DNA from: Bdellovibrio reynosensis
GTDB lineage: Bacteria; Bdellovibrionota; Bdellovibrionia; Bdellovibrionales; Bdellovibrionaceae
DNA length: 64,000 nucleotides
Assembly: GCF_022814725.1 (NCBI RefSeq)
Contig: NZ_CP093442.1
Span: 3,518,324-3,582,323, forward strand
Direction of reading: 5' to 3'
The position numbers were made by a program, and so were the translations under genes. Within the stretch, counting starts at the first letter, position 1. The number at the start of each line of letters is the position of its first letter. The notes beneath the pieces are model-generated. The model did no database searches, was not told the origin of the DNA, and saw only the letters and a program-made list of their open reading frames with translations. Of this stretch, positions 44,930 through 53,691 are shown in pieces.

Positions 44930-45129
44930 TAATTTCCTTTGTGCTGCTTATCGTAACCGCGGGTGTCTCGGTTGGTAAAACCTAGATCCTCGCGTTTATA
45001 GTTATGGTTGTTTTTCTCTGGGGTTTGCCGCATGTTTTGGCGTTCCCCGGTGGATTGATAACTATCGGATTTTTTATCCCGCTCAGTGTCCTTAATATGG
45101 CCTTTGTCTTGTTCTCTTTGAGTAGGCAT
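44926..45129 (-). CDS. Small, highly hydrophilic disordered protein (67 residues)
   Basis: A 67-residue protein beginning MPTQREQDKGHIKDTERDKK, almost entirely polar (Lys, Arg, Asp, Asn, Gln, Thr, Gly) with no hydrophobic core. The ATG at 45129 has an excellent ribosome site (AAAGGAG, 6 bases upstream), which is why it is chosen over longer in-frame starts. The composition is like hydrophilin-type stress proteins. It overlaps the end of the GH2 gene by 4 bases on the other strand and lies next to a hemerythrin gene. Function unknown. Confidence 0.65.
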   Translation of the reverse strand: MPTQREQDKGHIKDTERDKKSDSYQSTGERQNMRQTPEKNNHNYKREDLGFTNRDTRGYDKQHKGNY

Positions 45130-45310
45130 ATCGACTCCTTTCGCAGATACGTACATTTTAAGAAATGCGTGTCTGTGTCTCAAGGGACGGCCAGTGCTTT
45201 TTATACCTTCGCTCAGAATATTAACGATCATTAATACACTGCCAAATTAAAGGAAGTTCGGTGTGTGGGTGATCGTTGCCCAAGGGTAAAATGGCAGCAA
45301 GGGGGTTTTT

Positions 45311-45859
45311 ATGACAATTTATGAACTCTTAAAAAAAGACCATCGCGAAGTCGAAAAACTTTTCAAACAAATCGAAGAGTGCATGGATGAAGAGGAATTC
45401 GATCAAGCAGAATCTTTATTTGACACCCTTCGAACAGAACTGACTGCTCACTCTAAAGCAGAGGCCGAAGTTTTCTATCAACCACTTAAAATGGTAGCTA
45501 AGAACGATGAAGGTGAAGATTTGGCATGGGAAGGCGAGCAAGAACATCATGTTGTCGCACTTATGCTGAATGAACTTTCTCGTCTTAGAGCTGAAGCTGA
45601 TGAAGAAGAATACAAATCTAAAATTAAAGTTCTTTGTGAGCTAGTGGATCACCACGTGGAAGAGGAAGAAGGTGAAATCTTTCCTGAAGCAAAAAAAGTA
45701 TTTAGTAATAAAGAAGCTGAAGAGATTGGCCGAAATTTCCAAGAGCTCAAAGAAAGATATAAAGGAATGGTGGATGCTGCCCTTGCTGAAGACATCGCTA
45801 TTCTAATGAATCCGATTGCTAAAAAAGGACGAGTTCAAAATATTCAAAGAAGTTTATAA
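45311..45859 (+). CDS. Hemerythrin HHE-domain protein
   Basis: A 182-residue four-helix protein with the non-haem diiron pattern: LLKKDHREVEKLF, LTAHSKAEAEVFY, QEHHVVALML and LVDHHVEEEEGEIFPEAKK. Such proteins bind O2 or NO or help in iron and oxidative stress responses. The C-terminal 30 residues lie beyond the domain. A second, related HHE gene (51159) closes the other side of the cyanophycin operon. Confidence 0.9.
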   Translation: MTIYELLKKDHREVEKLFKQIEECMDEEEFDQAESLFDTLRTELTAHSKAEAEVFYQPLKMVAKNDEGEDLAWEGEQEHHVVALMLNELSRLRAEADEEEYKSKIKVLCELVDHHVEEEEGEIFPEAKKVFSNKEAEEIGRNFQELKERYKGMVDAALAEDIAILMNPIAKKGRVQNIQRSL

Positions 45860-45866
45860 TTCGACG

Positions 45867-45895
45867 GTGTCAGAGGGCCATTCCCTCTCTGACAC
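45867..45895. terminator. Hairpin between the HHE gene and the convergent gene
   Basis: A 9-bp perfect stem (GTGTCAGAG / CTCTGACAC), extended inwards by a GGG/CCC pairing, sits in the 35-base gap and touches the stop codon of the convergent gene. There is no T-run on the plus strand. Confidence 0.65.
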
Positions 45896-46194
45896 TAGAC
45901 TGTTAGTTCTGGAAATGTCTGAGTTACCAAATCTTTTAAAATTCCAATAAATTCATAACTCCCGACGGGATGTAATACGACTTTATATTGTAAAGACAGT
46001 AACTGAATCTGAATTGCGTAAGCATAGGATTCAAGACCCATTATGCTCAGTGCTTTTACGGCATTTGAATCTAAGTTAAGGAAGTGCGCCTTTAACTGAC
46101 TTTTTATATAGCTTTGTGCCTCAACCTTATTGAGAGGTTGCTGACTTAACAGCTCTTTGTAAACACAGTAGTGAGCAGCGATAATCATAACCAT
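45895..46194 (-). CDS. Hypothetical protein, 99 residues
   Basis: A small protein I do not recognise, rich in Leu, Gln, Ser and Tyr, with amphipathic helices (YIKSQLKAHFLNLDSNAVKA). There is no signal peptide or metal motif. It ends at the hairpin after the first HHE gene and diverges from the cyanophycin operon. An AGGATGGTT-type sequence precedes the ATG region. Confidence 0.5.
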   Translation of the reverse strand: MVMIIAAHYCVYKELLSQQPLNKVEAQSYIKSQLKAHFLNLDSNAVKALSIMGLESYAYAIQIQLLSLQYKVVLHPVGSYEFIGILKDLVTQTFPELTV

Positions 46195-46407
46195 CCTTTG
46201 TTTTTGTGTAACTATACATAGATTACTTTGCGGTCCCTAATTTCAATTTCGCCATATTTTTTTGAGACGCAACAGTGCGTACTTATTTGGAAGACTAAAG
46301 AAGGAACGACAAAAGATTAATTAAAATCACATCATGCTTTGTTAGATAGTAACAGAAAAAAATATCTACTGTTACCGTTAATACTCTTCAATGAGGAGTC
46401 TTCGAGT

Positions 46408-49086
46408 ATGCACGTGATTGGTTTAAAAACTCTCAACGGCCCCAATGTCTATCATCATCACCCTGTCATCATAATGAGAATAGATTTGCAAGACTGGACT
46501 GACGTTCCCAGCGATGAGTTGCCTGAACTTGTTGCGGGATTAAAAAGAGAATTGCCAGGTATGGCTGATCATCATTGCTCACCAGGTGTTCCAGGAGGTT
46601 TCTATGAAAGATTAGAAAAGGGAACTTACCTTGCCCACATTTTAGAACATGTTGCCTTAGAATTCAGCATCCTTACGGGCATGGATGTCACTTATGGAAA
46701 GTCACGGTACGCAGGCAGACCGGGTTTGTATGACATTGTCACAAGGTTTACTAACGAAACTGGAATGAAAGAGTGTCTTAAGCAATCTTTGTTAACAATT
46801 TCCAATTTGTTAAAAAATCAACCAGTGGATATTGGTAATTCTATTTCGAAAATCAAAGCCGCCATCAAAAAATCCGAATTGGGGCCAAGTGCAAAAGCAC
46901 TTTATCAAGCCGCGAAGAAGCGAAATATTCCAATTACCAGAATTGGTACTGAAAGTTTGTTGCAACTTGGCTACGGAAAAAATTCACGTCGCGTTCAATC
47001 CGCTATTTCTGATAGTACTAGTTTGATTGCTGCTGATTTAGTTCAAGATAAATCCTTAACTAAATCTGTTCTGAAAAAAGCCATGATTCCGGTGCCCCAT
47101 GGAGTAGTGATCACTGAAGAAGGTGAAATTGCCGAGGCGATGAAATCTTTAACTCTCCCGTTGGCCTTAAAGCCAATCGATGGTCACCACGGTGAAGGAG
47201 TGAATTTAAATCTGCAAAATGAAAATGAAGTTAGATTGGCGTTACAACAAGCAAGTCAATATTCTTCCACTTTCGTTTTAGAAGAAATGCATCTGGGCCG
47301 GGACTACCGTGTTCTAGTTATCGATGGCAAGTTCACTGCGGCAGCTGAACGCGTTCCACCTTTTGTGATTGGTGATGGGACTAAGACGATTGATCAGCTT
47401 ATCGCTGATCTAAATACCGATCCCCTGCGCGGTGATGGTCATGAAGCGTTCCTTACTAAAATTGTCGTGGATGAGATTTTAATGCAGCATCTTGCAAAAC
47501 AAGGACTGTCATTAAGATCAGTCCCTTTGCCAGAAGAACGAATCACTCTTCGTGCGAACGCCAACCTTTCAAGCGGTGGTATTGCTAAGGACGTAACCTT
47601 TATCACTTCTGAAGAAATCAAAGACATGTGCGAACGTGTAGCTCGCATCGTAGGTCTTGATATTTGTGGAATCGATTTAATTGCCAAAGATGTAACCAAG
47701 TCCATTAAAGAAAGCCAAGTTGTTGTGATTGAAGTCAATGCGGGGCCAGGCCTTCGCATGCATTTGCAGCAAAAAACCCCAGAGAATCAGGATGTGGGAA
47801 GCAAGATCATCGACATGCTTTATAAAAATCCTGAACAAGCCAGAATTCCTATTGCTTCAGTCACTGGAACAAACGGTAAAACCACTGTAGTACGATTGCT
47901 GCAAAAAATTATGATGGCATCGGGGAAAGCAAATGTGGGGATGACCAGCACCGAAGGTATTTGGATAAACGATAAAAAGATTTTTGCCGGAGATTGTTCA
48001 GGCCCTGCATCTGCTGAAGTCGTTCTGCATGATCCGGCAATTGATTGTGCGATCTTAGAATGTGCTAGGGGTGGATTATTGCGCGGGGGATTAGCCTATG
48101 ATTGGTCTGATGTTGGTATTATCACTAATATTAGTGCTGATCACATCGGGCAAGATGGAATTGAAACCATAGATGATCTGTATTGGATTAAATCTTTAAT
48201 CGCTGAGCGAGTGAAAAAGGGTGGGACATTGGTAATTAATGCTGATGATGAAAACTGCCTTCGTCTTATTGATAACAACCGAGTAAAAAAACATGAATGC
48301 AAAATCATGCTGTTCTCAACGAACCCTGATGGCGAAAAGTTCACGGAGCTTTTAGATAAAGGCTACAATGCTTGTTGGCTTGAGGGTCGTCATATCATCA
48401 TGTCGTTTAATGGTCGGGTAAGAAATCTAGGATCAGTGGAAGACATTCCAATGACTGTGTCAGGTCGTGCGGAATTCCAAGTCGCGAATGTGCTGGCAGC
48501 ACTCGCGGGTGCGGTCGGTTTAGGTGCATCGCCAGAAACCGTGATGGATGTACTTTTAGATTTCAATCCGACTTTGGAAAATCAGGGTCGCATGAATCTT
48601 TATAAAGTGAATCAGGGTTATGTCATTCTTGATTACGGACATAATGCAGAAGCCATCAATAATCTTGGAAAGCTTCTGCAGTCTTTGCCAAATTTCAAAA
48701 AGACTGTGGTCATGGGATTGCCTGGCGACAGAAGCACGGACTTACTTCTTCAAAGCGCTGAAAAAATCGCTCAGTATTATGACAAGGTGATTCTGCGTGA
48801 TGATGAAGATCTGCGCGGCAGAAAGCCAGGGGAAGTTCCAGCGTTACTTGCTGATTTATACGCTAAGAAATATCCAGGAATAACTGTGGAAGAAATTCTT
48901 AACGAAGATGCCGCGGTGATGCAGGCTTTAACGGAACTTCAAGGCCAAGAGATCTGTGTCATCATGTATGAAAATCACCAAATGGTGATGCGGGCTATGC
49001 GGGAGTTTGATCCTGTTCCTGTGTCTGTGTTGCCATTTAAGGAAACTCCAACTTTTCAGCAGCCTGAACAGGCAGCGTGGCAGTGA
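46408..49086 (+). CDS. cphA: Cyanophycin synthetase
   Basis: An 892-residue ATP-dependent enzyme that builds multi-L-arginyl-poly-L-aspartate. The N-terminal domain (HVIGLKTLNGPNVYHHHPVI, then HCSPGVPGGFYERL) is specific to CphA. An ATP-grasp domain follows (about 190-470, LPLALKPIDGHHGEGVNLN). A Mur-ligase-like domain begins with the P-loop VTGTNGKTTVVRLL (about residue 485) and includes ILECARGGLLRGGLAY and DYGHNAEAI. Length fits known CphA1 (about 870-900). The ATG at 46408 lies behind GAGGAG; the frame stays open upstream. It is the first gene of the cphA-iadA-cphB set. Confidence 0.95.
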   Translation: MHVIGLKTLNGPNVYHHHPVIIMRIDLQDWTDVPSDELPELVAGLKRELPGMADHHCSPGVPGGFYERLEKGTYLAHILEHVALEFSILTGMDVTYGKSRYAGRPGLYDIVTRFTNETGMKECLKQSLLTISNLLKNQPVDIGNSISKIKAAIKKSELGPSAKALYQAAKKRNIPITRIGTESLLQLGYGKNSRRVQSAISDSTSLIAADLVQDKSLTKSVLKKAMIPVPHGVVITEEGEIAEAMKSLTLPLALKPIDGHHGEGVNLNLQNENEVRLALQQASQYSSTFVLEEMHLGRDYRVLVIDGKFTAAAERVPPFVIGDGTKTIDQLIADLNTDPLRGDGHEAFLTKIVVDEILMQHLAKQGLSLRSVPLPEERITLRANANLSSGGIAKDVTFITSEEIKDMCERVARIVGLDICGIDLIAKDVTKSIKESQVVVIEVNAGPGLRMHLQQKTPENQDVGSKIIDMLYKNPEQARIPIASVTGTNGKTTVVRLLQKIMMASGKANVGMTSTEGIWINDKKIFAGDCSGPASAEVVLHDPAIDCAILECARGGLLRGGLAYDWSDVGIITNISADHIGQDGIETIDDLYWIKSLIAERVKKGGTLVINADDENCLRLIDNNRVKKHECKIMLFSTNPDGEKFTELLDKGYNACWLEGRHIIMSFNGRVRNLGSVEDIPMTVSGRAEFQVANVLAALAGAVGLGASPETVMDVLLDFNPTLENQGRMNLYKVNQGYVILDYGHNAEAINNLGKLLQSLPNFKKTVVMGLPGDRSTDLLLQSAEKIAQYYDKVILRDDEDLRGRKPGEVPALLADLYAKKYPGITVEEILNEDAAVMQALTELQGQEICVIMYENHQMVMRAMREFDPVPVSVLPFKETPTFQQPEQAAWQ

Positions 49087-50237
49087 TGATAAAATACCTT
49101 GTCGATGGTCGCCTTTTTGACGGAACTAAGTTTGTCGACGCCAATGTTTTGGTGGTCGATCAAAAAATTGTGAAGTTGGGAATGATATCGGCAAGTGCCT
49201 TAAGAGAGTTTGACGCTGAAATCATTGATTGCCGTGGTTGTTACATCGTTCCGGGGCTTATCGATCCCCATCTGCATTTGTCTGGAGGCAGTGGGGAGCG
49301 GGGTGGATTTCACACTCAAGCCTTGGAAATTCTTCTTTCAGAATGTGTGGTCGGGGGAGTTACTACTTTAGTTGGTACTTTAGGTGTTGATACCACTACC
49401 AAGAATATGCCAGATCTTGTCGCTAAAGCCCGCGGCTTTACCGAGATGGGTGTAACGGCCTACTGTTATACTGGGGGATATGACATTCCACCAAAGACCA
49501 TCACTGATTCAGTTCGCAACGACATCTTATATATTCCAGAAATTATCGGTGTCGGAGAGGTTGCCATCGCCGACCGTCGTGCGCCAGAGCCTGAACTTAA
49601 AGACTTAGCTCGCGCCTGTGTTGATTCCTATGTTGGGGGTTTGTTAGCAAATAAACCAGGCATCACCCATATTCACGCAGGCGGTGGTGAACGAAGACTG
49701 CAAACATTGCGTGATCTATTCACTCATCATACGGTTTTTCCGGCGAACTTTCATATCACCCATATTGGGCGAAGTCGCGAGCTGATAAAAGAAGCCATTG
49801 AGCTAGCCAAACGCGGATGTTTTGTTGATTTAGATTTGTGGGATCAGGATTTTGCTTATTGGTATAAAGCTTACCGTGAATTTGATGGTCCGATGTCACA
49901 GCTCACAGTTTCATCCGATGCCGGGTGGGGAGAGCCCGCAGAGCTTTTCTATGAACTAAGGTCTGCAGTTATTAAAGATGGTTTTACTCTTGAAGAAATC
50001 CTGCCGCACTTCACGTCGAACACGGCCCGTGCCCTTAAGTTAAATAACAAAGGCCGGCTTGAACCAGGCTGTGATGCTGACATGGCTATCTTTGATCAAA
50101 AAAACCTTGAGATGATACATGTTATTTCCCGGGGACAGGTGTTGATGAAAGAGGGAAAATTAAACTTCCCTAATAGACCTAAAGACACAAGAAGGGACTT
50201 CGACATTTATGGCATCCGTAGTAAAGAAGCACCTTAA
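49086..50237 (+). CDS. iadA: Isoaspartyl dipeptidase
   Basis: A 383-residue amidohydrolase that cleaves beta-aspartyl dipeptides, here the beta-Asp-Arg released from cyanophycin. It has the metal motif DPHLHLSGGSGERGG, IHAGGGER, HITHIGRSREL and the catalytic-Asp region VSSDAGWGEP. In the stretch GVGEVAIADRR a Glu lies near where the E. coli enzyme has its bridging carbamylated Lys, so the ligand may differ. The start overlaps the cphA stop by one base (TGATG), indicating translational coupling. Confidence 0.9.
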   Translation: MIKYLVDGRLFDGTKFVDANVLVVDQKIVKLGMISASALREFDAEIIDCRGCYIVPGLIDPHLHLSGGSGERGGFHTQALEILLSECVVGGVTTLVGTLGVDTTTKNMPDLVAKARGFTEMGVTAYCYTGGYDIPPKTITDSVRNDILYIPEIIGVGEVAIADRRAPEPELKDLARACVDSYVGGLLANKPGITHIHAGGGERRLQTLRDLFTHHTVFPANFHITHIGRSRELIKEAIELAKRGCFVDLDLWDQDFAYWYKAYREFDGPMSQLTVSSDAGWGEPAELFYELRSAVIKDGFTLEEILPHFTSNTARALKLNNKGRLEPGCDADMAIFDQKNLEMIHVISRGQVLMKEGKLNFPNRPKDTRRDFDIYGIRSKEAP

Positions 50238-51069
50238 TAATAAATCAGAAGCTCGTCATGTAAAGGCCATCAATCCTCAAGGAACATTAATAATTATTGG
50301 TGGTAAAGAAGACAAACATGGCGAAAAGAAGATCCTTAAAGAGATCGCTCGTCGCGCAGGAAAAGGTAAGATCATTATCATCACCTCTGCCAGTGATCTG
50401 CCCCATGAAGTGTGGCCTGAATACAAAGAACTTTTTAAAGGTTTAGGCATCGCTGTAAAACAGCTGCATCACCTGCATATCAATCAACCCGAAGAAGTCA
50501 GACGTCTGCAGTTAAATAAAATCTTTGCTGGTGCGAAAGTGGTTTTTTTCACCGGCGGTGATCAATTAAAACTTTCCAGTAAATTAGGCGGCACCTTGCT
50601 GATGGATTATGTTTTAGATGTCTATAAAGCGGGTGGCACCTTGGCGGGAACTTCAGCCGGAGCTTCTGTTATGGGTGAAATCATGCTTGTCGGTGGCGGT
50701 GATAGTGATAGCCATAAAGTTGGCAACTGGATGATGGCCCCAGGCATGCGTTTTATGGAAAGTATTATCATCGATCAGCATTTTGCCCAACGGGGGCGCA
50801 TCGGTCGCCTCTTAGGGGCCATCGCATTAAACCCTGGCGTTCTAGGAATCGGTATTGATGAAGGCACAGCCGTCATTGTTGAAAACGATCACTTCACCAT
50901 CATCGGTGAAAACGCGGTTTACATTCTTGACGGGCGCGGAGTGACCTATTCCAACATCTCTGAGGCTTCTGCCGACCAAACCATGTCCATTCATGATGTG
51001 CGTTTACATGTGTTAGCTGAAAATGAAGTTTTTGATTTAAAAAGACGTAAGTCCATTTCTAAATCCTGA
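50209..51069 (+). CDS. cphB: Cyanophycinase
   Basis: A 286-residue serine peptidase of family S51 that cuts cyanophycin to beta-Asp-Arg dipeptides. It shows LIIIGGKEDKHGEKKIL, VFFTGGDQLKL, the nucleophile in GTSAGASVMGE, GMRFMESIIIDQHFAQRGR and GIGIDEGTAVIVE. No signal peptide, so it acts on intracellular granules. It overlaps the end of iadA by 29 bases. Together the three genes make, cut and finish digesting cyanophycin, releasing Asp and Arg. Confidence 0.95.
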   Translation: MASVVKKHLNNKSEARHVKAINPQGTLIIIGGKEDKHGEKKILKEIARRAGKGKIIIITSASDLPHEVWPEYKELFKGLGIAVKQLHHLHINQPEEVRRLQLNKIFAGAKVVFFTGGDQLKLSSKLGGTLLMDYVLDVYKAGGTLAGTSAGASVMGEIMLVGGGDSDSHKVGNWMMAPGMRFMESIIIDQHFAQRGRIGRLLGAIALNPGVLGIGIDEGTAVIVENDHFTIIGENAVYILDGRGVTYSNISEASADQTMSIHDVRLHVLAENEVFDLKRRKSISKS

Positions 51070-51158
51070 TTCTTTTGTTTCTTTTCATTTAGGACCTCCG
51101 CTGACTTGCGCATCCGGTTTAATCCTCCAATCATGAGCACATAAATCGGGAGGCAGTC

Positions 51159-51695
51159 ATGTTAATTTACGAAGCTCTTCGTAATGATCATAATGAATTA
51201 AAAGTTCTTTTCTCTCAGCTTATGGAATTAAGTGATGACGATGTAGAACAAAGACATCGCTTGGTTGAACTGATCCGTGATGGGCTTATTCCCCATGCTC
51301 GTGCTGAGGAATCCGTTTTTTATAATTCCCTACGCTTAATGGACAATACGAAAAAAATCGCAATGCATTCTTATCGTGAACACTTAGAAGCAGAATCCCT
51401 ATTACGTATGCTGCAAGTTCAGGATAAAACCCACATCAAGTGGCGTGAAACAGCCGGTAAACTTCGCACAGCGATTGAACACCACATTTATGAAGAAGAA
51501 AGCCAGCTTTTCTCTGTAGCGCAAGCTTTATTCACAAATGAAGAAGCGGTGGCTATGGCTGAAGCCTTTGAAAAACAAAAACAAGAAATTAAAGACAAAG
51601 GTTTCATGGGCACGACGTTAGAGATGATTTCAAACTTAATGCCGCCGACGGTGAGCGATAACTTTAAAAATCGTGATTCAAACCGCCATCCTTAG
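51159..51695 (+). CDS. Second hemerythrin HHE-domain protein
   Basis: A 178-residue paralogue of the protein at 45311, with ALRNDHNELKVLFSQL, LIPHARAEESVFY, REHLEAESLL and IEHHIYEEESQLF. The diiron ligands are conserved. A GGGAGG ribosome site precedes the ATG. The C-terminus (LEMISNLMPPTVSDNF) lies outside the domain. It may protect granule metabolism from oxygen or NO, but that is a guess from context. Its stop overlaps the convergent gene by 4 bases. Confidence 0.9.
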   Translation: MLIYEALRNDHNELKVLFSQLMELSDDDVEQRHRLVELIRDGLIPHARAEESVFYNSLRLMDNTKKIAMHSYREHLEAESLLRMLQVQDKTHIKWRETAGKLRTAIEHHIYEEESQLFSVAQALFTNEEAVAMAEAFEKQKQEIKDKGFMGTTLEMISNLMPPTVSDNFKNRDSNRHP

Positions 51696-52441
51696 GTTTC
51701 AAATAGATTGCGCTTTTCAATAACGGGGCAAGTGCCCCTACAGGCTTCACCAGTATAGAAAGTTCTTGCCTCGTTATTGATTTCGTTTCCACCGGTCAAA
51801 ACGCCCACAGACATGTGGCACGAGTTAGTGAGTGCCTGCGCTTTATGCCAGTAACCTGCTGGAATATATAGCCAGTCTCCGGCTTTAAGCCAACAACGGA
51901 TTTCCGGTCCCGGTGGTTCTTTATAAAAATCTTCTTTTTGCGAAGTTTTCATACTTAAGGGACGGGCACTCACGGTGTTTTTTCTAAGACGGAATTCTTT
52001 TTCCCCGGCAGTTTGAATTACGAACACTTGTTCGACATCATAATGCCAGTCAAAGCCTTCTTGTCCTGCAGGTGTGCAGTAAAGTTGAATATCAATAGGT
52101 GCTTTAAAGCAATTATGAAAATCCCGTGCGATGTTTTGCATAATGGGGTGAGCTTGTTCAGCGTGACGAACTAAAACTGTTCGCCCTTCTTGAAATCCCT
52201 TTAAGGCTTGTTGATACGATAAGGTTCCCGATGACAGAGATGGCTCTGAAGGCAAACGACCTTGGTGGGGGAGCCAGCAGTTATTATGTCCACTTTGCAG
52301 AATCTCACTTAACAGATACCAAGAAACCAAGTTTTCCATTGTGGCCGCTTTAAATGGCGCTGCAAAGGGCTCTTTATCAAAGTAGTTCTTACTGAAATCT
52401 TCCAATGATAAAGGAGATAATAAGGTTTCAATTATGCTCAA
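51692..52441 (-). CDS. Cupin-4 / JmjC-like 2-oxoglutarate-dependent oxygenase
   Basis: A 249-residue protein of the JmjC-type cupin fold. The iron triad is visible: His and Asp in GFDWHYDVEQVFVIQ and a later His in YIPAGYWHKAQAL. The family includes ribosomal-protein hydroxylases (L16 arginine hydroxylase) and related enzymes, but this one is shorter than RoxA/YcfD, so its target is unknown. A TTG at 52441 preceded at 5 bases by GGAGGT is the best start; longer starts lack ribosome sites. Confidence 0.78.
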   Translation of the reverse strand: MSIIETLLSPLSLEDFSKNYFDKEPFAAPFKAATMENLVSWYLLSEILQSGHNNCWLPHQGRLPSEPSLSSGTLSYQQALKGFQEGRTVLVRHAEQAHPIMQNIARDFHNCFKAPIDIQLYCTPAGQEGFDWHYDVEQVFVIQTAGEKEFRLRKNTVSARPLSMKTSQKEDFYKEPPGPEIRCWLKAGDWLYIPAGYWHKAQALTNSCHMSVGVLTGGNEINNEARTFYTGEACRGTCPVIEKRNLFET

Positions 52442-52620
52442 AGCGCACCTCCGCAACGGCTTCTTTGAAATACCAGGGGCGAGGTGCAAAACACAAATTA
52501 CGGTTCGCTTAAGTGGGGATTGTAATGCTGGGAGGGCATCTGGACTTTGGTGGGATTTTTATTGCTTCTTGCCAATCTAATTTTGCTGCCTAAAAATAAA
52601 GACTCAGCTTGAGAGGTACC

Positions 52621-53691
52621 ATGCATCGTAGTTTGATCTGCTTGTTGATTGTATTAAGTGGCTGCGCTCAGAAAACACGTCCACCATCATTGGCGTTAAA
52701 GATGATAAAAGCAAAAAGCGAATCTGTCGCTTACACGCCGACTTTACCTCTAAAAGATCTTACTTCTGTTAAACAAGTAAATACTATTGCTTTCGGGTGC
52801 TGTGCTCACCAAAGCCAAGCGCAAGATTTGTGGGAACAAGTTGCGCAAGCAAAACCAGATCTTTTCTTGTTTGCCGGGAACACGGTGGATTCTGTGCGGT
52901 TCGATGAAAAACCATTGATGGCGCAGTATCAAAAACTTGATCAAGTTTCTTCTTATCAAAAAATTCGTCAGGCTGTTCCTTTCATGGCAACCTGGGATGA
53001 ACAAGATTACGGAATTAAAAACGGGGATGGCGAATATCATGATAAAGATGACGCTAAAGCTGCTTTTTTAAAATACTGGAATTACATTCCTAAGCATCAA
53101 GCTAAAGAAGCCAAAGGTGTTGAACATTCCGTGATTGTTGGGCCGGAAGGCAAGCGAGTTCAAATCATCATGTTAGATACCCGTTATTATTCAAGCGCGC
53201 TTCGTTCAAATGGTGATGGCAGTTTCAAGAAGAATTGGAACAGCAAAGCATCATTGATTGGTTCGCAGCAGTGGAAGTGGCTTAAAGAGGAATTATCTAG
53301 GCCAGCTGATTTTAGAATCGTAGTTTCACCACTGCAGTTGGGTGCTAATTCATACCTTGGTGAAAGATGGGGTCTTTATCCCTTAGAACGTCAAAATCTT
53401 TTCAATATGATCCGTGATCTTAAAGTTAAAAACATCGTGTTCGTTTCAGGCAATCGTCGATTCGGCGCCATCGCAAAGGTGGATTTAAAAAGATTCGGTC
53501 CACTTTATGACATCACATCAGGTCCGATCAATGGTGACGCTGAAAAAGCTGAAAAAGATAGCCACTATATTGGCAAGCCTTCAGAAAATATTAATTTTGG
53601 TTTGATTAATTTTGACTGGAAAAAAGACACCGTTAAGATCGAACTTCGTGATAACGGAAATAAGCAAATCAGCGAATTGAAGCTTCGCTAG
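52621..53691 (+). CDS. PhoD-like lipoprotein with altered metal-site residues (probable pseudoenzyme)
   Basis: A 356-residue lipoprotein (lipobox VLSGC, Cys15) whose whole length aligns by eye with the alkaline phosphatase D family: FGCCAHQSQAQDLW, FLFAGNTVD, FMATWDEQDYG, MLDTRYYSSAL, GSQQWKWLKEEL and FVSGNRRFG. Where active members have GD, WDDHD and SGDRH, this protein has GN (87), WDEQD and SGNRR (276-280). The metal-binding Asp and His residues are thus replaced. It may have lost phosphodiesterase activity and become a binding protein. Start chosen at the ATG behind AGAGGT. Confidence 0.82.
   Translation: MHRSLICLLIVLSGCAQKTRPPSLALKMIKAKSESVAYTPTLPLKDLTSVKQVNTIAFGCCAHQSQAQDLWEQVAQAKPDLFLFAGNTVDSVRFDEKPLMAQYQKLDQVSSYQKIRQAVPFMATWDEQDYGIKNGDGEYHDKDDAKAAFLKYWNYIPKHQAKEAKGVEHSVIVGPEGKRVQIIMLDTRYYSSALRSNGDGSFKKNWNSKASLIGSQQWKWLKEELSRPADFRIVVSPLQLGANSYLGERWGLYPLERQNLFNMIRDLKVKNIVFVSGNRRFGAIAKVDLKRFGPLYDITSGPINGDAEKAEKDSHYIGKPSENINFGLINFDWKKDTVKIELRDNGNKQISELKLR

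Noticed and set aside
44926..45231. A longer version (101 residues) of the small hydrophilic protein
   Set aside because: The best ribosome site (AAAGGAG) lies before the ATG at 45129, and the extra N-terminal part differs sharply in composition.
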